From the NCBI RefSeq assembly GCF_002563675.1, contig NZ_PDJC01000001.1, positions 62,001 through 126,000 on the forward strand: a stretch of DNA of 64,000 nt, read 5' to 3'. The notes beneath the pieces were generated by a model that saw only the letters and a program-made list of their open reading frames with translations, did not search any database and was not told where the DNA came from. Shown here piece after piece: positions 17,136-26,373 of the stretch (position 1 is its first letter; each line of letters opens with the position of its first letter). This DNA is from Propionicimonas paludicola. Lineage in GTDB: Bacteria > Actinomycetota > Actinomycetes > Propionibacteriales > Propionibacteriaceae. Position numbers and translations under genes: made by a program.

Positions 17136-18410
17136 ATGCTCGCTCGCACGACCCGGCTCGCGGCTGTCGCCTTGGCTGGCCTGCTTGCTTTCACCGGTTG
17201 TACCCAAGGTTCGGCGACGAAGCCGGCCGAACCCTCGGTTTCCGCGTCCGGCAGTGCTGCCGGACCGGTCACCGTCACCTACATGAACTTCCTCGCCAAC
17301 GGCGGCCACGAGAAGGACCTGGCCGCCATCGCGTCCGCCTTCACCGCGGCCAACCCGGGGATCACCGTGAAGATCGAAACGGTGCCCTACGCCGACTACT
17401 TCACCAAGCTGCAGACCGCGGTTGCGGCCGGCACCGCTCCGGACACCTTCGAGCTGAACTACGAGAACTTCGTCACCTACGCCAGCAACGGCACCCTGGC
17501 CGAGCTGAAGGTTGACGACGCCACCAAGTACAAGCCGTCCCTCCTGGAGGCCTTCTCCAGCAACGGCAAGCAGTACGGCCTGCCGGAGTCCTTCAGCGAC
17601 GTGGTGCTGTTCTACAACGCCGACCTGTTCAAGGCCGCCGGGGTGAGCACTCCGACTGCCGACTGGACCTGGAAGGACGAGCAGGCGGCCGCCGAGAAGC
17701 TCACCGACAAGGCCAAGAAGGTCTGGGGCGACTACCAGCCGGTGACCTTCAACGAGTTCTACAAGGTGCTGGCCCAGACCGGCGGCAGCTTCCTGAACGC
17801 CGACAAGACCGCCACGGCATTCAACTCTCCCGAGGGCATCAAGGCCGCCAACTGGCTGGTCGGCAAGCCCGGCAAGGTCATGCCCACCGAGGCGGACGGG
17901 GCCGGCTCGCCGGACTGGGATACCAAGCAGTTCCAGAACGGCAAGCTCGCCATGTGGCACTCCGGCATCTGGATGTTCGACGGCCTCAAGGACGTCAAGT
18001 TCAACTGGGACATCGCCGTCGAGCCTGGTGACACCACCAAGGCATCGGCCATGTTCGCCAATGCCGCAGTCCTGAACGCCAAGAGCGCCAATGCGGAGGC
18101 TGCCCAGAAGTGGATCACCTTCCTCACCTCGTCCGACGAAATGGTGAAGACCCGCCTGGACTCGTCCTGGGAGCTGCCGCCCGTCGCCGATCAGACCAAG
18201 CTGGCCAGCTACCTCACCAAGGGCAAGCCGACCAACCGGCAGGCCGTGTTCGACTCGCTCGAGAAGGTCGTGCTGCCTCCGGTGATCGCGTCCCAGCAGG
18301 AGATGCAGGACGCCGTCACCAAGGAACTGGGCGCAGCTGCGGCCGGACGCAAGACCGTCGAGAAGGCCGTGGCCGACGCCGCTGCCACCGTCGACGCCCT
18401 GTTGAAGTAG
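17136..18410 (+). CDS. Sugar-binding lipoprotein of the ABC importer (family 1)
   Basis: 424 aa. Signal peptide with lipobox FTGC (Cys22), then the SBP_bac_1 fold: ITVKIETVPYADYFTKLQT and GTAPDTFELNYENF near the N-lobe. AAAGGGG precedes the ATG. Membrane-anchored receptor of the importer whose operon also encodes a GH31 enzyme, so the ligand is probably an alpha-linked glucoside or xyloside oligosaccharide. Confidence 0.9.
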   Translation: MLARTTRLAAVALAGLLAFTGCTQGSATKPAEPSVSASGSAAGPVTVTYMNFLANGGHEKDLAAIASAFTAANPGITVKIETVPYADYFTKLQTAVAAGTAPDTFELNYENFVTYASNGTLAELKVDDATKYKPSLLEAFSSNGKQYGLPESFSDVVLFYNADLFKAAGVSTPTADWTWKDEQAAAEKLTDKAKKVWGDYQPVTFNEFYKVLAQTGGSFLNADKTATAFNSPEGIKAANWLVGKPGKVMPTEADGAGSPDWDTKQFQNGKLAMWHSGIWMFDGLKDVKFNWDIAVEPGDTTKASAMFANAAVLNAKSANAEAAQKWITFLTSSDEMVKTRLDSSWELPPVADQTKLASYLTKGKPTNRQAVFDSLEKVVLPPVIASQQEMQDAVTKELGAAAAGRKTVEKAVADAAATVDALLK

Positions 18411-18422
18411 TTCGTCACGAGA

Positions 18423-18457
18423 GTGCCGGGGTCGAGCCCCTCGCCCGACCCCGGCAC
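18423..18457 (+). terminator. Strong hairpin between the binding-protein gene and the GH31 gene
   Basis: Perfect 12-bp GC-rich stem, 18423-18434 pairing with 18446-18457, 11-nt loop, 12 bases after the stop codon and 16 before the next start. No U-tract. The position, right after a binding-protein gene inside an operon, suggests partial termination or a 3' stabiliser that raises binding protein relative to GH31, as in other transporter operons. Confidence 0.65.
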
Positions 18458-18473
18458 CGACAAGGAGTCTTCG

Positions 18474-20711
18474 ATGACCATGACCGCCAGCACCGCTGTG
18501 CCGTGGCACCGTCCGCGGGGTGCCGAGCACCCGTACGCGAACTCGGCCGATCAGCTCGACCCGATCGTCCCGGTGGCCGGGCAGCCGCTGCGGATCGGTG
18601 CCGTGCACCCGGGCACCAGCCGGCTCGAGCTCGAGCTGCGCTGGTCGGACGCCACACTGCCCCCGCTGCGTGAGCCGCTGACCAAGGTCAGCCAGGGCAA
18701 CGCCGACTCGGTGGCCCTGGCCGGTGGCGATGGTCATCTCGAGGAGGCCCAGGCCGCCTCACTGTCCACCGAAACCGCGTGGACCATCAGCCTTCCGGCG
18801 CTGCCCGAGGCCGCCGGTGAGTACCGCTTCGTGGCCGATGACCGGGCCAGTGACTGGTTCGAGCTGCGTCCGGCCCGTTGGCTGCCCGGCGGCGACGATG
18901 CCGTGGCCGGTGCCGGGGCGAAGCTCGTCCCCGGCAGTGTCGAACTGCTCACTCCGGTGGGCGGGGCTCCGGTGCGGGCCCGGTTCGTGCTGGCGCTGCA
19001 GCCCGGCGATCACCTGGTCGGCTTCGGCGAGCGCTTCGACGCCATCGACCAGGCCGGACGCCGGTTCGACTCGGTGGTCTTCGAGCAGTACAAGTCGCAA
19101 GGCGAGTTCGGACGGACCTACCTGCCGATGCCGTTCGCCCACGTGATCTCCGCCGACGGCAGCAGCTGGGGCTTCCACGTCCGCACCTCCCGGCGGGTCT
19201 GGTTCGACGCGGCGGCCAGCCGTCCCGACCAGTTGCTGGTCGAGGTCGAGCTGGGCGCCGAGGCTCAGGTATCGGTGGGCCTGTATGACGGCAGCCCGAC
19301 CCAGGTGCTCACCACCTTCCTGAACGAGGTGGGCCGGGCCGCGGAGCAGCCGGATTGGGTGCTGCGGCTGTGGGCGTCCAGCAACGAGTGGAACACCCAG
19401 GCCATCGTCACCGAGCAGGTGGCCCGGCATCACGCCGAGCAGATCCCGCTCGGCGTCGTGGTCATCGAGGCGTGGTCGGACGAGCAGGGCTTCGTGGTCT
19501 GGCGGGACTCGGCCTACACCCCGCGCACCGACGGCAGCGTGCACAGTGCGTCCGACTTCACCTACCCGGCGGACGGAGCCTGGCCGGACCCGGCCGGGAT
19601 GATCGCCGACCTGCACGACCAGGACATCAAGCTGGTGCTGTGGCAGATCCCGCTGCTCGGCCACGCCGAGACCGAGCTGACCGCTGAGACCGCGGCCGAG
19701 GTGGCCTACCTCGCCGAGCGCGGCCTGGCCGTCCGGGAGGCCGACGGCAGTCCCTATCGCAACCGCGGCTGGTGGTTCCCCAAGGCGCTGATGCCCGACT
19801 TCACCAACCCCGAGGCCCGGCGCTGGTGGCAGGACCGGCATCGCTGGCTGGTTCGCGATCTGGGGGTGGACGGCTTCAAGACCGACGGCGGCGAGCACGC
19901 CTGGGGTGCCGACCTGCGCTACGCCGACGGACGCACCGGCGCCGAGAACAACAACCGCTACCCGGTGGAGTACGCGGCCGCCTTCGGCGAGCTGCTGGAG
20001 TCCGAGGGGGCGGCACCGATCACCTTCTCCCGGGCCGGCTACACCGGCTCGCAGGCGCACGGGCTGTACTGGGCCGGCGACGAGAACTCGACCTGGACGG
20101 CCTTCCGGCACTCGCTGAACGCCGGCATCACCGCCGCCGCCTGCGGGATCGTCTACTGGGGCTGGGATATCGCCGGCTTCTCCGGCCCGCTGCCCGACCC
20201 CGAGCTCTATCTGCGGGCCACTGCGGTGTCGGCCTTCCTGCCGATCATGCAGTACCACTCGGAGTTCAACCACCACCGGCGTCCACTGCGTGATCGGACG
20301 CCGTGGAACGTCGGCGAGGCCTTCGGTGACGAGCAGGTGCTGCCGATCTTCCGCAGTTACGCCCAACTGCGCGAGCGACTGGTCGACTACCTGGCTCGCT
20401 CGGCCCGCACGGCCGTGCGGACCGACCGTCCGTTGTTGCGCGGGCTGTTCTTCGACTGGCCCGACGACCCGCAGTTGTGGGCCCACCCGCACCAGTTCCT
20501 GTGTGGGGACGACCTGCTGGTGAGCCCGGTCACCGAGTCCGGCGCGACCGAGTGGACGACCTGGCTGCCGGCCGGTGACTGGGTGGACGTCTGGACCGGC
20601 GAGCGGCTCAGCGGCTCAGCGCCGGTGACTCGTCCGGTTCCGCTGGACGTGGTGCCGGTCTATGCCCGGGCGCAGGCCTGGCCCGAGCTGGCGGCGGTCT
20701 TCGGGCACTGA
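18474..20711 (+). CDS. GH31 alpha-glycosidase (alpha-xylosidase/alpha-glucosidase-like)
   Basis: 745 aa, no signal peptide, so intracellular. N-terminal beta-sandwich followed by the catalytic barrel. Nucleophile Asp471 lies in GVDGFKTDGGEHAWG, acid/base Asp536 in LYWAGDENSTW, and WGWDIAGFSG follows. The KTDGGE form of the nucleophile motif is shared with alpha-xylosidase-like members. ATG chosen with AAGGAG 6 bases upstream, past an intergenic hairpin. It would hydrolyse the sugar brought in by the preceding importer. Exact linkage cannot be told from sequence. Confidence 0.88.
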   Translation: MTMTASTAVPWHRPRGAEHPYANSADQLDPIVPVAGQPLRIGAVHPGTSRLELELRWSDATLPPLREPLTKVSQGNADSVALAGGDGHLEEAQAASLSTETAWTISLPALPEAAGEYRFVADDRASDWFELRPARWLPGGDDAVAGAGAKLVPGSVELLTPVGGAPVRARFVLALQPGDHLVGFGERFDAIDQAGRRFDSVVFEQYKSQGEFGRTYLPMPFAHVISADGSSWGFHVRTSRRVWFDAAASRPDQLLVEVELGAEAQVSVGLYDGSPTQVLTTFLNEVGRAAEQPDWVLRLWASSNEWNTQAIVTEQVARHHAEQIPLGVVVIEAWSDEQGFVVWRDSAYTPRTDGSVHSASDFTYPADGAWPDPAGMIADLHDQDIKLVLWQIPLLGHAETELTAETAAEVAYLAERGLAVREADGSPYRNRGWWFPKALMPDFTNPEARRWWQDRHRWLVRDLGVDGFKTDGGEHAWGADLRYADGRTGAENNNRYPVEYAAAFGELLESEGAAPITFSRAGYTGSQAHGLYWAGDENSTWTAFRHSLNAGITAAACGIVYWGWDIAGFSGPLPDPELYLRATAVSAFLPIMQYHSEFNHHRRPLRDRTPWNVGEAFGDEQVLPIFRSYAQLRERLVDYLARSARTAVRTDRPLLRGLFFDWPDDPQLWAHPHQFLCGDDLLVSPVTESGATEWTTWLPAGDWVDVWTGERLSGSAPVTRPVPLDVVPVYARAQAWPELAAVFGH

Positions 20712-20713
20712 GC

Positions 20714-21478
20714 ATGGACCGCGACCAGTTCGTGGCCGAGCTCACTCGGCGGGCCCGGGCGCTGCCCGGGGTGACCACGGTGGCGCTGTTCGGCTCGAGC
20801 ACCGATCAGGGCGCTGGGCGGCGCGACCAGTGGTCGGACGTCGACTTCGCGGTGTTCACCACCGACGCGGCCGCCGACCAGGTGGGCCGGGAGTGGGCCT
20901 TCCTGCCCGATCCGGAGCAGATCGTCCTGGCCGCCCGGGAGTACGACAGCGCCGGGGTGGTGCTGTACTTCGACGGGAGCCTGGCCGAGTTCGGCGCCGG
21001 CCGTCCCTGGCCGGTCAGCGACGCGTCGTGCCAGGTGGTGTTCGGCGGCGCGGACGTCCAGCTGGTACCGCCGCCAGAGCCCGAGGATCCGGCCAACGCC
21101 ATCCGGCTGTGCCTGGCCAAGCTCGCTATCGGCGCCGGCCGGGCTCGCCGAGGCGAGCGGCTGGCGGCCTCGTCGCTGATCCGGCAGCAGGCGCCGTCCG
21201 CGCTGGCCTGGGCCGTTCGCGGACGGCTGGCATCGGCCGATGCCGAACCGGCCAACTCCTTCGATCCGCTGCGTCGGTTCGAGGTCGCCTATCCCGAGCT
21301 TGCTGAGCGGCTGGACCACGCTCTGGCTGCACCGGTGGAGCAGGCGGCTCGTGACCTGCTGGTCTTCTCCCGGGACGTTCTGGAGCCCGGCTGGACCGAG
21401 TTCCCCAGCCGAGCCGCCGACCTGATCGCGGAGCGCTTCGGGTGGACGCCGCCGGACGCATCCGCGACTCGCGGCTGA
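20714..21478 (+). CDS. Nucleotidyltransferase-fold protein (aminoglycoside adenylyltransferase-like)
   Basis: 254 aa. N-terminal NT motif: FGSSTDQG (26-33) followed by WSDVDFAV with catalytic Asp42 and Asp44. The helical C-terminal half is reminiscent of streptomycin/AadA-type adenylyltransferases. Starts two bases after the GH31 stop, so co-transcribed with the sugar operon, although a role there is not obvious. The substrate could be an antibiotic, a sugar or a protein. Confidence 0.7.
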   Translation: MDRDQFVAELTRRARALPGVTTVALFGSSTDQGAGRRDQWSDVDFAVFTTDAAADQVGREWAFLPDPEQIVLAAREYDSAGVVLYFDGSLAEFGAGRPWPVSDASCQVVFGGADVQLVPPPEPEDPANAIRLCLAKLAIGAGRARRGERLAASSLIRQQAPSALAWAVRGRLASADAEPANSFDPLRRFEVAYPELAERLDHALAAPVEQAARDLLVFSRDVLEPGWTEFPSRAADLIAERFGWTPPDASATRG

Positions 21479-21596
21479 GTTCAGCGGCCGGTCTGCGTGC
21501 GTCCGGCCCGTGGAGGATCTGCTGCCGCGACGGGCATAAACCGGTGGCTGCTACACGTTCCACCCCTGACGGACATGCAGACGAAAGGTCTTTGAC

Positions 21597-22691
21597 GTGG
21601 TTCACCAGCCCGCTTTGTGGCAACCATTCTCCTTGGGCAGGCTCGAGCTGAAGCATCGGCTCGCGCTGGCCCCGATGACCCGCAGCCGGGCCAATGCGGA
21701 CGGCACTCCCGGTGCCGGGGCAGCGCTGTACTACCGGCAGCGGGCCTCGCTCGGACTGCTGATCACCGAGGGCACCCAGCCGTCCGATGACGGGCAGGGC
21801 TACCTGACCACGCCGGGCATCTACACCCCGGCCCAGATCGACGGCTGGCGCGAGGTCGCCGATGCCGTCCACGCCGAGGGCGGCGCGCTGTTCATCCAAC
21901 TCATGCACGTCGGACGGATCTCGCACCCGGACAACACCCCGCACCACCGCCAGGCCGTGGCGCCGTCGGCGATCGCGCCCGGGACCAAGATCTTCACCCC
22001 CAACGGCGAGCGGGACGTCCCGATGCCGCGCGAGCTGAGCGTCGAGGAGATCGGCCAGACCGTTGCCGACTTCCGGCATGCCGCGGCCAGCGCCATCGCT
22101 GCCGGGGCGGACGGAGTGGAGATCCACGCCGCCAACGGCTACCTGCTGACCCAGTTCCTTTCGCCCAACGCCAACCAGCGCACCGACTCCTACGGCGGCA
22201 GCGTGGAGAACCGGGCTCGGTTCGTGATCGAGGTGGCCGCGGCGATCGCCGAGGAGATCGGCGCCGACCGGACCGGGATCCGGATCTCGCCCGGGCTGAC
22301 GGCCGGCGGGATCGACGAGGGGTCGCGCGAGGACGTCCACGCCCAGTACGAGTACCTGGTGGCCGAGCTGGCGAAGCTGGGGCTGGCCTACCTGCACGTC
22401 CATCACGGTGGCGACGACGAGCTGCTGCGAAAGCTGCGTGGGCTGTGGCCGACCGCATTGCTGGTGGTCCGGCTGGGCCGCACCCGCGAGCACCTCGGCG
22501 ACGATATCGAGGCCGGCCTGGCCGATGTCGTGCCGCTGGGCCGTTGGGCGCTGGCGAACCCGGACGTGGTGGAGCGGCTGCGCCTCGACGCCCCGTTCAA
22601 CGAACCCGACCCGGCCAGCTTCTACTCCGGTGGCGCGCACGGCTACACCGACTACCCGACCCTGGCCGAGCAGCAGCCCGGCAGTAACTGA
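21597..22691 (+). CDS. Old Yellow Enzyme family flavin reductase (alkene reductase)
   Basis: 364 aa, full length. FMN-barrel features: N-terminal LKHRLALAPMTRSRA, ITEGTQPSDDGQGY, FIQLMHVGRISHP, then DGVEIHAANGYLLTQFLSPNANQR and NRARFVIEV. This is the NemA/OYE group that reduces activated C=C bonds and nitro compounds with NAD(P)H. GTG start with AAAGG upstream. Convergent with the aldolase gene. Natural substrate unknown. Confidence 0.9.
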   Translation: MVHQPALWQPFSLGRLELKHRLALAPMTRSRANADGTPGAGAALYYRQRASLGLLITEGTQPSDDGQGYLTTPGIYTPAQIDGWREVADAVHAEGGALFIQLMHVGRISHPDNTPHHRQAVAPSAIAPGTKIFTPNGERDVPMPRELSVEEIGQTVADFRHAAASAIAAGADGVEIHAANGYLLTQFLSPNANQRTDSYGGSVENRARFVIEVAAAIAEEIGADRTGIRISPGLTAGGIDEGSREDVHAQYEYLVAELAKLGLAYLHVHHGGDDELLRKLRGLWPTALLVVRLGRTREHLGDDIEAGLADVVPLGRWALANPDVVERLRLDAPFNEPDPASFYSGGAHGYTDYPTLAEQQPGSN

Positions 22692-22700
22692 GTCCGGACA

Positions 22701-22739
22701 GCGCAGTGGGTCGGGACGCCGCGTCCCGACCCACCGTGC
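22701..22739. terminator. Bidirectional terminator hairpin
   Basis: A perfect 13-bp stem (22706-22718 with 22722-22734) on a CCG loop, continued after one mismatch by GCGC/GTGC pairing (22701-22704 with 22736-22739). It fills most of the 55-bp gap between two convergent genes, so it probably ends both transcripts. Confidence 0.75.
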
Positions 22740-22746
22740 TGACTCC

Positions 22747-23742
22747 CTAGACCTCCCTGGCGGGGACGAACTCTGAGGGAGTCCAGCCGGCGGCCTGTCC
22801 GGCTTGCCCGAAGACGGCCATCCGGCCGGCGATCATCTGCTGCATGGCCCGGCCACCGGCATAGATGGCCGGTGCCGGATCCACAGTCACCCGATCCTCG
22901 GTCAGCGAGGTGCGCAGCGCGGCGGCGAAGGCCATGTGTGAGTCCATGCCCTGGTTGATCTTGGTGACGCCCAGCTTGGTGGAGCGGGCCTTCTCGTCCT
23001 CGGGGACGCCCCAAGACTCCGGCAGCGCGCCACCGTGCTCGTTGATCACCCGACGCAGGTCGGCCGGCAGCGACGACGAGCCGTGCATGACCAGATGGGT
23101 GTTCGGGATGCGTCCGGCGATCTCGGTGATCAGGTCCATGTGCAGCACCGAAGAGTCCGGCGGCGCGGAGAACTTGTAGGCGCCGTGCGAGGTGCCGATC
23201 GCCACGGCGAGCGCGTCCACTCCGGTGCGCTCGACGAACTCGGCGGCCTGGTCGGGGTCGGCCAGCACGATCTGGGCGTGGACGCTGCCGTCCTCCGAGC
23301 CGCCGATGGTGCCCAGCTCGCCCTCCACCGAGACGCCGCGGGCGTGGGCGAAGTCGACGACCTCCTTGGTCACGGCGACGTTCTCGTCGAAGGAGTTCAC
23401 CTTCTTGGTGGCGTGGTCGATGCTGCCGTCGATCATCACCGACGAGAAGCCGGCCCGGATGGCCCGCTTGCAGGTCTCGACCGTGGGGCCGTGGTCCAGA
23501 TGCAGGACCACCGGGACGTCGGGATAGTGACCGATGATCGTGTGCAGGACGTCCCAGTACACCTCGTCGCTGAGGAAGGCGGACGCTCCGGCGATGGTCT
23601 GGACGATGACCGGCGACTGCGTCTCGCGGGCGGCGGCCAGCACTGCCTCGGTCTGGCCGGCGTCGGTGACGTTGAACGCCCCGATGCCGAAGCCGCCACG
23701 GCGCGCATGGTCGAGCGCCTCGCGGAGTGTGATGAGGGCCAT
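22747..23742 (-). CDS. Class II fructose/tagatose-bisphosphate aldolase family protein (first copy)
   Basis: 331 aa. Zinc-dependent aldolase barrel: HLDHGPTVE (Asp83, His84), DGSIDHATKKV, GELGTIGGSEDG, GTSHG (His186) and VMHGSSSLP (His220) are the metal and phosphate-binding elements. Start ATG fits the family N-terminus MALITLREALDHARRGGFGIG; an ATG ten codons earlier has no ribosome site. Divergent from an FGGY kinase and about 40% alike by eye to the second aldolase at 29586-30509. Cleaves a ketose (bis)phosphate to DHAP plus an aldehyde; the substrate is not determined. Confidence 0.88.
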   Translation of the reverse strand: MALITLREALDHARRGGFGIGAFNVTDAGQTEAVLAAARETQSPVIVQTIAGASAFLSDEVYWDVLHTIIGHYPDVPVVLHLDHGPTVETCKRAIRAGFSSVMIDGSIDHATKKVNSFDENVAVTKEVVDFAHARGVSVEGELGTIGGSEDGSVHAQIVLADPDQAAEFVERTGVDALAVAIGTSHGAYKFSAPPDSSVLHMDLITEIAGRIPNTHLVMHGSSSLPADLRRVINEHGGALPESWGVPEDEKARSTKLGVTKINQGMDSHMAFAAALRTSLTEDRVTVDPAPAIYAGGRAMQQMIAGRMAVFGQAGQAAGWTPSEFVPAREV

Positions 23743-23848
23743 GTCGAGATACCCCTTTCCCTGGGTCTTCATAGGCTGAGGGCACCACCGCGGTGTAGCC
23801 AGCCACGCGGCGTAACGATAACATACGAATGTCAACAGCTTCGGTTTT

Positions 23849-23857
23849 CTTTCATTT
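23849..23857. promoter_or_regulatory. DeoR-type box candidate, aldolase/kinase promoter region
   Basis: CTTTCATTT matches 8 of 9 bases of CTTTCGTTT, the word found inside the promoter of the binding-protein gene at 26262 and, inverted, upstream of deoR at 25271. It lies between the divergent aldolase and kinase genes. Confidence 0.4.
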
Positions 23858-23867
23858 GGAGTCATCC

Positions 23868-25262
23868 GTGAGTGATGTGGTCGTCGGGCTCGATTTCGGG
23901 AGCTCGCGGATCAAGGCCGCCGCCTACGGCCGCGACGGGGCCCTGCTGCGGTCCAGCGCGGTCGAGACGCCGCTGCGCCCCGGCCAGGCCACTACCGGTG
24001 ACGGGTTTCCGGTCCTCGCCTGCCTGGACGCTGCAGCGGACGCCCTGGCTCGGCTGGCGCTGCCGGCCGGGACGATCCGCGCACTCGGTCTCAGCTCGAT
24101 GGGAGAGGTCGGCACCGTCCTGTCCGGCGGCGCTCTGGCCGGCTGGGACTTCCCGTCCTGGTACGGCCGGGTCGGCGCCGAGATCGAAGAGTCGCTGGTG
24201 GCTGGTTTCGGACGAAAGCGGCTGGCCGCGGCCACCGGCAACCACACAGTGCTGGTCTCGACCGTGGCCAAGCTGGGTGGGATGTTGTCGGGTCGGGGCC
24301 GGGTGAGCGGCACCTTCCTGGGCTTGTGCGGCGCCTTCGCCTGGCAGCTCACCGGGCAGGTCTGGCAGGAGGCCGGCCTGGCCACCACCAGCGGCGTCTT
24401 CGACCCGGTCGGCGGCGAGTACCTGACCGAGTTGTGGGAGTACGTCGGGCTGGCCGACGTGGAGCTCCCGCCGGTGCGCGAGCCCGGCTTCTCGGCCCCG
24501 GCCCGCACGGGGCTGGCCCGACGACTCGGCTTGTCGGCCGACGCCCGGGTGGTGATCGCCGGGCATGATCATCCGGTGGGGACGGTCGGCGCCGGCGTCC
24601 AGCCCGGCGAACGTGCCGACTCCCTCGGCACCGGACAAGCCATCTTGGCCCGAGTGGAGCCGCACCGGCTGGAGCCGGTGCGGGAAGCCCTGCTCGCCGA
24701 CCCGGGGCTCTCCCTCGAAGTCTGGCCGGACGGGGGCGGCGTGCTGGCCGTCTGGGGCCCGTTGCGTCCGGGCTTGGCGATGCGCACCTTCCTTTCGGCC
24801 ACGGCGAGCACCCGTGAGCAGCTGGACGAGCAGGCCCCACCGCCGGGCCAGTCCGACGTCCTCGATCCGGAGATTGCCGTGGCGATGGAGCAGGGTGACG
24901 CCTCCGCGGTGACCGGCTCGGCCGTCCAGTGGGCGTCCCTGATCGACTACTACGTGCTGCGCGCGGTCGCCGCCCGGCGGTGGCTGGGCGACCTCACCGG
25001 CGCGGACGGGACGACCGTGCTCACCGGGGGCGGGCTGCGCTCGGTCCGCTGGCGGCATGCGCATGCGCTGCTCAGCGATGCTCCGCTGGCCGTCTCCACA
25101 GTCAGCGAGACCGGTACCCGTGGGGCCGCCGGGATCGCCGGCAGCGTTGTGGACTGGTGGGGATCGGCGGCGCAGATGCCCGGGGCCACCCGGATCGAGG
25201 TGCCCGCCGGCGACCTGGCGCAGATGGATCGCGCGGCCCGCGCACTGTTCGGCGCGGGCTGA
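23868..25262 (+). CDS. FGGY family carbohydrate kinase
   Basis: 464 aa. N-terminal phosphate-1 loop GLDFGSSRIKAAAY (7-20), central AGHDHPVGTVGAG and C-terminal VLTGGGLRSVRW, the adenosine-binding motif. Phosphorylates a sugar or polyol. GTG start chosen because GGAG is 6 bases upstream and the protein then begins at the conserved first strand; an upstream ATG would add 13 unconserved residues. Followed by its DeoR regulator. Confidence 0.88.
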   Translation: MSDVVVGLDFGSSRIKAAAYGRDGALLRSSAVETPLRPGQATTGDGFPVLACLDAAADALARLALPAGTIRALGLSSMGEVGTVLSGGALAGWDFPSWYGRVGAEIEESLVAGFGRKRLAAATGNHTVLVSTVAKLGGMLSGRGRVSGTFLGLCGAFAWQLTGQVWQEAGLATTSGVFDPVGGEYLTELWEYVGLADVELPPVREPGFSAPARTGLARRLGLSADARVVIAGHDHPVGTVGAGVQPGERADSLGTGQAILARVEPHRLEPVREALLADPGLSLEVWPDGGGVLAVWGPLRPGLAMRTFLSATASTREQLDEQAPPPGQSDVLDPEIAVAMEQGDASAVTGSAVQWASLIDYYVLRAVAARRWLGDLTGADGTTVLTGGGLRSVRWRHAHALLSDAPLAVSTVSETGTRGAAGIAGSVVDWWGSAAQMPGATRIEVPAGDLAQMDRAARALFGAG

Positions 25263-25270
25263 GAGCGCTT

Positions 25271-25279
25271 AAACGAAAG
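25271..25279. promoter_or_regulatory. DeoR-type box candidate upstream of deoR-like gene
   Basis: AAACGAAAG, 31 bp before the regulator start, with a partial second copy ATCGAAAGG at 25294-25302. The exact reverse complement is found in the promoter at 26262-26270. Suggests autoregulation. Confidence 0.5.
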
Positions 25280-25310
25280 AACACCTGGGGTAATCGAAAG
25301 GCAATCCGGT

Positions 25311-26078
25311 ATGGTTCGGCTCGTGTTCGCAGCAGACAGACGGGCTGCCATCCTGGCGAAGGTGTTCGAGGATGGCCACGCCCGCACCGTTGATCTCGCC
25401 GAGTTGCTCCAGGTGTCCGAGGTGACCATCCGGGGTGACCTGGACGAGTTGGAGCGCCAGGGCCGGATCGCCCGGGTGCACGGCGGGGCCACCATGCCGC
25501 AGAGCCCTCTGGTCGGCTTCGACGAGCGCAGCACCCAGCGGGTGGAGGTCAAGCAGCGGATCGCCGCTGCCGCCGCCCAGCTGATCAACGACGGCACCAC
25601 CGTGGTCCTTGACTCGGGCACCACGATCTACGCGTTGGCCTGCCAGCTGCCCACGGTCTCCCATCTGGTGGTGGTGACCCCGGGGGTGAGCATCGCGCTG
25701 CGGCTGATGGAGGTCTCCGGGATCGAGGTCCGGCTGCTCGGCGGACGCGTGGAGCCGCGGATCAAGGCCACTGTCGGCTCGGTCAGGGCCCAGGGCCTGG
25801 AGGGCGTGATCGCCCACATCGCCTTCTTCGGGGCCGGCGGCATCGACGCCGACAACGACATCGCCGAGGGCACCTTCGGCATCGCCGACTCCAAGCGCTC
25901 GCTGATGGCCACCGCCCGGCGCCGGGTGCTGCTGGCCGACTCGTCGAAGTGGGCCAGCGAGGATCGCTACAAGGTGGCCAGTGTCGCCGAGTTCGACACC
26001 GTGATCACCGATGACGGGCTGCCCGAGCAGCTTCGCGAACGCGTCCGCAGCCTCGGCTGCGAGCTCATCATCGTCTAG
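25311..26078 (+). CDS. DeoR family sugar-phosphate-responsive repressor
   Basis: 255 aa. N-terminal DeoR HTH (RTVDLAELLQVSEVTIRGDL, about residues 26-45, then RIARVHGGA) and a DeoRC isomerase-like effector domain with VVLDSGTT and FFGAGGIDADNDI. The effector is usually a phosphorylated sugar made by the cluster kinase. AAAGG lies 8 bases before the ATG. Likely controls the kinase, aldolases and importer around it. Confidence 0.9.
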   Translation: MVRLVFAADRRAAILAKVFEDGHARTVDLAELLQVSEVTIRGDLDELERQGRIARVHGGATMPQSPLVGFDERSTQRVEVKQRIAAAAAQLINDGTTVVLDSGTTIYALACQLPTVSHLVVVTPGVSIALRLMEVSGIEVRLLGGRVEPRIKATVGSVRAQGLEGVIAHIAFFGAGGIDADNDIAEGTFGIADSKRSLMATARRRVLLADSSKWASEDRYKVASVAEFDTVITDDGLPEQLRERVRSLGCELIIV

Positions 26079-26373
26079 CCGATGTCCAGCTTCCGACCCA
26101 GGCCGTGCCCTGGCGTCGGCCCCTTGCGCGACCCTTCGACCGCCCGGCCGCGGCTCGGCGCGCGTGTGACCTGCCTCTCGTTGCTGGAGCCTGTGGTGTT
26201 ACCGCTCGCAGGAAACCGCAACCGTTGAGAAGGCTCATATCAAGCAAACCAAACCTCTTGACTTTCGTTTACTGTTGATTATGATCTCTCTCAGTAACCC
26301 TCGGGCCCGGCGTCAGTTCTGGGTCGCGCGACTGGACTGGTCGTGGGAGGCATAGCTCAATGAGGAGTCAGAC
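26079..26373 (+). promoter_or_regulatory. Promoter region of the second sugar importer, with DeoR box in the promoter spacer
   Basis: 295-bp non-coding gap. TTGACT (26258-26263) and TATGAT (26280-26285) are 16 bp apart, a good sigma-70-type promoter. CTTTCGTTT (26262-26270), the inverse of the box before deoR, overlaps the -35 and spacer, a position suited to repression. The leader runs about 80 bases to an AGGAG site before the ATG. I see nothing coding in the GC-rich first half. Confidence 0.6.

Noticed and set aside
17076-18737. 553-codon open frame antisense to the sugar-binding protein gene
   Set aside because: Translation is Gly/Arg/His-rich without domains, and it covers a clear binding-protein gene; typical high-GC antisense frame.
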